The notes under the pieces are model-generated. The model worked only from the letters and a program-made list of their open reading frames with translations. It was not told where the DNA came from and did not search any database. Shown piece after piece: positions 5,738 to 7,996 of a stretch of DNA of 7,996 nucleotides (the stretch's first letter is position 1; every line of letters begins with the position of its first letter). The position numbers and the translations under genes are program-made. Source of the stretch: Alphaproteobacteria bacterium (GTDB lineage: Bacteria; Pseudomonadota; Alphaproteobacteria; RF32; CAG-239). Location: the NCBI GenBank assembly GCA_024408895.1, contig JAKSUO010000054.1, positions 1 to 7,996 of the forward strand, given 5' to 3'.

Positions 5738-7237
5738 CACATGACAAAGGCCTCTAGAGAGGATGTTCTCTAGAGGCTTTCTTATTGAAAATAAAGGATT
5801 TTTTCCTTCTAATAAAAAGTTCGAATAAAGCAATTTTAAAACTTTCCTTTTTTCATCAAAATTCGAACTTTCATAAATCTCAGGTATCTTAGACACTAAG
5901 TTTATCAAGTCTTCCAAGCTGTTTAACCCTTGTTTTGTTACTTCATTATAGCGTGTCAATTTTCTGTCTGTCGCTTCTATCTGTTTGGTAATATCATTAT
6001 ATTTTTTATTATATTGTTCCTGTGTAATACTATTATTAAGACGCATATCAAGCAACGTGTCCAACCTGTTCTCTAACTGTGTTCTCTTGCTTTTCAAAAT
6101 CCGTCTTTCCTCAATTTCTATCTTATGCTTTTCCTTAACTTCTTCTTGTATCAAAACCAAAGCTTCCTCAAGCAACGTTAACGGCATTTTTTTGAGCCTA
6201 CATAGGTCATCTTTAATTTTAGCGTCAATTATATTCTCGTTAATTCGAGTGTCTTTACAATGAGGGCAAAACAAATATCTGTGTGTGCGCCCGTTTGGCT
6301 TGTGCTTGATATCCGGCGTTATCATCTTTCCGCAATGCTTGCAAAATATCATACCGCGATACATATCATCTACTTTTCGCTTTCTATGGAAAGACCTCCC
6401 GAGAAGGAGGCCTTGACATTTATCAAAAAGTTCTTTGCTTATAAGCTTTTCGTAATTGTGAGGGTAAAGCTGATTGTAACACCGCATAAATCCGCAGTAA
6501 AAAGGATTCTTGAGCATACTTATAATCGTTTGCTTATGCACCTTATTGCCGCGTATTGTCTGAAATCCTAATTCTTCTGCCATACGTGTTAAATCAGCCA
6601 AAGTGTAAATTTCGCTTGCGTATTCATAAAACAGCTTTCTGACAATCGGTCCCATGACTGGGTCAATAACAATAGTCGTTTGATGCCGGCTTGTGCGTTG
6701 ATTCAAATACCCGACAGGTGCTGTATGTCCGTATAAACCCTTGTCTGGCATTTCGCGCATTCCACGTTTAACATTGTCTGACAAACACTTAACATAATTC
6801 TCAGCCATTACAATGTTCATGTGATACATCATAAATTCTCGGCTATCAGAATCCTTAGTTACGACCTCATTTTCCGTTACAAAATGCAATTGCATCCTAT
6901 GGTTTTCAACTAAATCCATTATAAAATGGTATTCTTTGAAGCTTCTTTGCAAACGGTCAACCTTGTCACAAACAATGGCAATAGGCGCCTTTTGCTTCTT
7001 AACAAAATCCAACATTTCAAAGAACTTCTTGCGGGCTCCCTTGGTTGAACTCTCAGCCGGTGTATATGTGGCAATAATCGGTATATTTCTGCTCTCACAG
7101 TATTGCTCTATTCTGTGGATCTGTCCACTTATTGAATATCCTTCACTCTGCTCTCTGGTTGATACCCTTGCGAATACTACCGCTCTTAAATTTTGATTCA
7201 TATCTTTAATTCTTTCGTTGTTAAAATTTGTCATCAT
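5672..7237 (-). CDS. Large serine recombinase (integrase) whose frame ends inside tRNA-Pro
   Basis: Large serine recombinases integrate and excise elements by double-strand breaks with a 5' phosphoserine link. The frame gives 521 residues. The resolvase catalytic domain covers about 17-165, with ARVSTREQ (likely nucleophile Ser26, Arg24) and the conserved arginine block DKVDRLQR (Arg95, Arg98). A recombinase domain follows (about 168-280), including GYLNQ and KNPFYCGFMR. A zinc ribbon has CxxC pairs at Cys299/302 and Cys324/327. A long charged coiled coil spans about 365-432, and the tail KPLENIL is where relatives usually end. No stop occurs there: the frame runs through a hairpin and antisense through the tRNA, so residues 501-521 (from Trp501) and the TGA are tRNA-derived. 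The ATG pair at 7237/7234 has AAGGA (7247-7243) upstream; Met13 is a weaker alternative start. The gene lies 24 nt after the upstream gene, probably in the same operon. Confidence 0.93.
   Translation of the reverse strand: MMTNFNNERIKDMNQNLRAVVFARVSTREQSEGYSISGQIHRIEQYCESRNIPIIATYTPAESSTKGARKKFFEMLDFVKKQKAPIAIVCDKVDRLQRSFKEYHFIMDLVENHRMQLHFVTENEVVTKDSDSREFMMYHMNIVMAENYVKCLSDNVKRGMREMPDKGLYGHTAPVGYLNQRTSRHQTTIVIDPVMGPIVRKLFYEYASEIYTLADLTRMAEELGFQTIRGNKVHKQTIISMLKNPFYCGFMRCYNQLYPHNYEKLISKELFDKCQGLLLGRSFHRKRKVDDMYRGMIFCKHCGKMITPDIKHKPNGRTHRYLFCPHCKDTRINENIIDAKIKDDLCRLKKMPLTLLEEALVLIQEEVKEKHKIEIEERRILKSKRTQLENRLDTLLDMRLNNSITQEQYNKKYNDITKQIEATDRKLTRYNEVTKQGLNSLEDLINLVSKIPEIYESSNFDEKRKVLKLLYSNFLLEGKNPLFSIRKPLENILSRGLCHVWSGRRDSNTRHLGPKPSALPG
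5695..5737. other. Candidate attachment site of the integrated element (tRNA 3' half)
   Basis: The 3' half of a tRNA gene, from the anticodon to the CCA, is a common target of chromosomal integration, and an integrase-type gene reads toward it from the adjoining DNA. The exact crossover cannot be read from one junction. A matching copy of this 3' segment would be expected at the far end of the element, and none occurs between 5738 and 7996. The extent given is inferred. Confidence 0.4.
5747..5783 (+). terminator. Strong hairpin terminator after tRNA-Pro
   Basis: A 14-pair stem (5747-5760 with 5767-5780, one G-U pair) with the six-base loop GGATGT is followed by a T-rich tail (TTTCTTATT). It begins 9 nt after the CCA, so it should end the tRNA transcript. 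The same bases are translated on the other strand as codons 487-496 of the recombinase frame (KPLENILSRG). On that strand the stem is followed only by a short T run, so it would be a weaker terminator there. Confidence 0.82.
5816..5871. repeat. Perfect 11-bp inverted repeat inside the recombinase gene
   Basis: AAAGTTCGAAT at 5816-5826 and its exact reverse complement at 5861-5871 are separated by 34 nt. In the minus-strand protein both arms fall in Ser-Asn-Phe stretches (458-460 and 472-474), so codon coincidence may explain them. A weak cruciform or protein binding site is possible but unsupported. Confidence 0.5.
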
Positions 7238-7261
7238 TTTAATCCTTATATTAAGTTCATT

Positions 7262-7996
7262 TTACATGTTCTCAAGTACATCTTGGGCGGATTCTTGCAT
7301 TATTAGGGCTTCTTCCGAATATCCTTGAGGGGTACTTGTTTCCGGTGGCAAAACAATAGCGTCGTTTGCGACGAGTTGTTTGCCAATGCTACCAAAAATT
7401 TTCATTAATGTTTTATTGTCCGGCTCATAGTGTTTGACGAGGCTGAATAGTTTCAACGCCGTAACATTTTTGCCAATCAATCTTTTGACATATGGTGCGC
7501 CGCAGTCGTCAATTACTTTAGCCATGCCGATAAACTCAAGTTTTTTCAGCAATTTTGCATCGCCAAGGTTTAACAACATACTTTCGCTGCTGTCTTGCAA
7601 AAAATAAATCTGTCTCCCGGCTTCGCATATTTGTTTCCAATAATGAGCATTAAGTTTGCGTGCGATTTCGCTGTTAAATACGTCGCGGAAAGTTATCGTA
7701 TCGCTTTCTTCAAACAGAAAGCCGACTTTGGCTAACTTTCGGCGCAAAACTTTTGAATTGTTGAGCCTCACTTCAAGCCGAAGCACTTGCAAATTGCCAA
7801 GTTTTTCAACATCAATATTTTGAAAATCGCGGTGAGATTCCTCATCAACACTTCTCTTAGGCGAAAACTGCATTTGCCTAATGTCCGCACTCTTGTCGTA
7901 ACCCGCAATTTCATAGTCATTATAATGAAATCTTGCGCAATGAACGCCGTTAAGGTAGTCCGTGTGTCCGGTGCCTGACCGAGCTCCAAAATTTAT
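7262..7996 (-). CDS. Partial gene open to the window edge; possible replication initiator of the element
   Basis: The frame stops with TAA at 7264-7262 and runs without a stop to 7996, giving at least 244 residues. The ATG at 7873 is therefore internal: in-frame sequence before it (TGHTDYLNGV, then EIAGYDKSADIRQ) looks like protein and flows into the rest. I do not firmly recognise the family. EIAGYDKSADIRQ followed by LQVLRLEVRLNNSKVLRRKL, then TFRDVFNS and a helical LNAHYWKQI stretch, recalls the C-terminal half of plasmid/phage replication initiators of the gene II/X or Rep_trans kind, where a YDK motif and an LRxE strand recur. Catalytic tyrosine and metal histidine motifs would lie upstream, outside the window. 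There is no signal peptide or membrane segment. The gene lies 24 nt before the recombinase on the same strand, suggesting co-transcription. The Rep reading is inference. Confidence 0.6.
   Translation of the reverse strand: MNFGARSGTGHTDYLNGVHCARFHYNDYEIAGYDKSADIRQMQFSPKRSVDEESHRDFQNIDVEKLGNLQVLRLEVRLNNSKVLRRKLAKVGFLFEESDTITFRDVFNSEIARKLNAHYWKQICEAGRQIYFLQDSSESMLLNLGDAKLLKKLEFIGMAKVIDDCGAPYVKRLIGKNVTALKLFSLVKHYEPDNKTLMKIFGSIGKQLVANDAIVLPPETSTPQGYSEEALIMQESAQDVLENM

Larger units (their letters stand above)
5738..7996. mobile_element. Left part of an integrated element at tRNA-Pro (continues past the window)
   Basis: A large serine recombinase gene abuts the 3' end of tRNA-Pro and is preceded on the same strand by a gene that may encode a replication initiator. 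This order (tRNA, recombinase reading toward it, further element genes) is typical of an integrative element or prophage end. The far boundary is not in the window, so size and type (plasmid-like, conjugative or phage) are unknown. That it is mobile today is inference. Confidence 0.65.

Noticed and set aside
7165..7201. Recombinase start at Met13 (ATG at 7201)
   Set aside because: The family often starts just before the catalytic strand, so it is possible, but the ribosome binding site is better at 7237/7234.
7768..7989. A 73-residue minus-strand frame upstream of the 203-residue frame, suggesting a frameshifted gene
   Set aside because: The main frame stays open without a stop to the window edge with protein-like sequence, so no frameshift is needed; the other frame is a shadow.
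5738..7996. Search for a second copy of the tRNA-Pro 3' end (far attachment site)
   Set aside because: No match of useful length was seen; the other end must lie beyond the window.

Overview
The window is AT-rich chromosomal DNA that looks like a low-GC Gram-negative bacterium, most likely an alphaproteobacterium. The signs are a TolC-type outer membrane factor whose N-terminus resembles alphaproteobacterial members, a bacterial tRNA-Pro with the C1-G72 pair, and the standard code with TGA used as a stop. A host-associated, low-GC alphaproteobacterial lineage is a guess from sequence style, not a demonstrated placement.

The left two thirds (1-5660) is core genome. It holds the last 303 codons of pyruvate kinase (+), a convergent TolC family outer membrane efflux gene (-), and a divergent glycogen/starch phosphorylase gene with a GTG start (+). 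A shared intrinsic terminator follows the phosphorylase, and then comes a convergent small heat shock protein gene (-). The ribosome binding site places the start of that last gene at an internal ATG, which gives the protein an N-terminal signal peptide and suggests a periplasmic alpha-crystallin chaperone. Phosphorylase and pyruvate kinase both belong to glucose polymer use and glycolysis, but they are not in one operon.

The right third (about 5738 onward) looks like one end of an integrated mobile element lodged at the 3' end of tRNA-Pro(TGG), 5661-5737. A strong hairpin terminator lies 8 nt after the tRNA CCA. A large serine recombinase gene with a zinc ribbon and coiled coil points back toward the tRNA. 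A gene open to the window edge lies 24 nt upstream of it and may be a replication initiator. The element continues past 7996.

The most unusual features are linked. The recombinase reading frame has no stop of its own. It reads through the hairpin and antisense through most of the tRNA, so its last 21 residues and its TGA come from the tRNA gene. The tRNA itself carries a U-U mismatch in its T stem, as would be expected if it were a chimera of host and element halves. No CRISPR array, insertion sequence, riboswitch or second tRNA was seen, and no gene-free stretch exceeds 300 bases.
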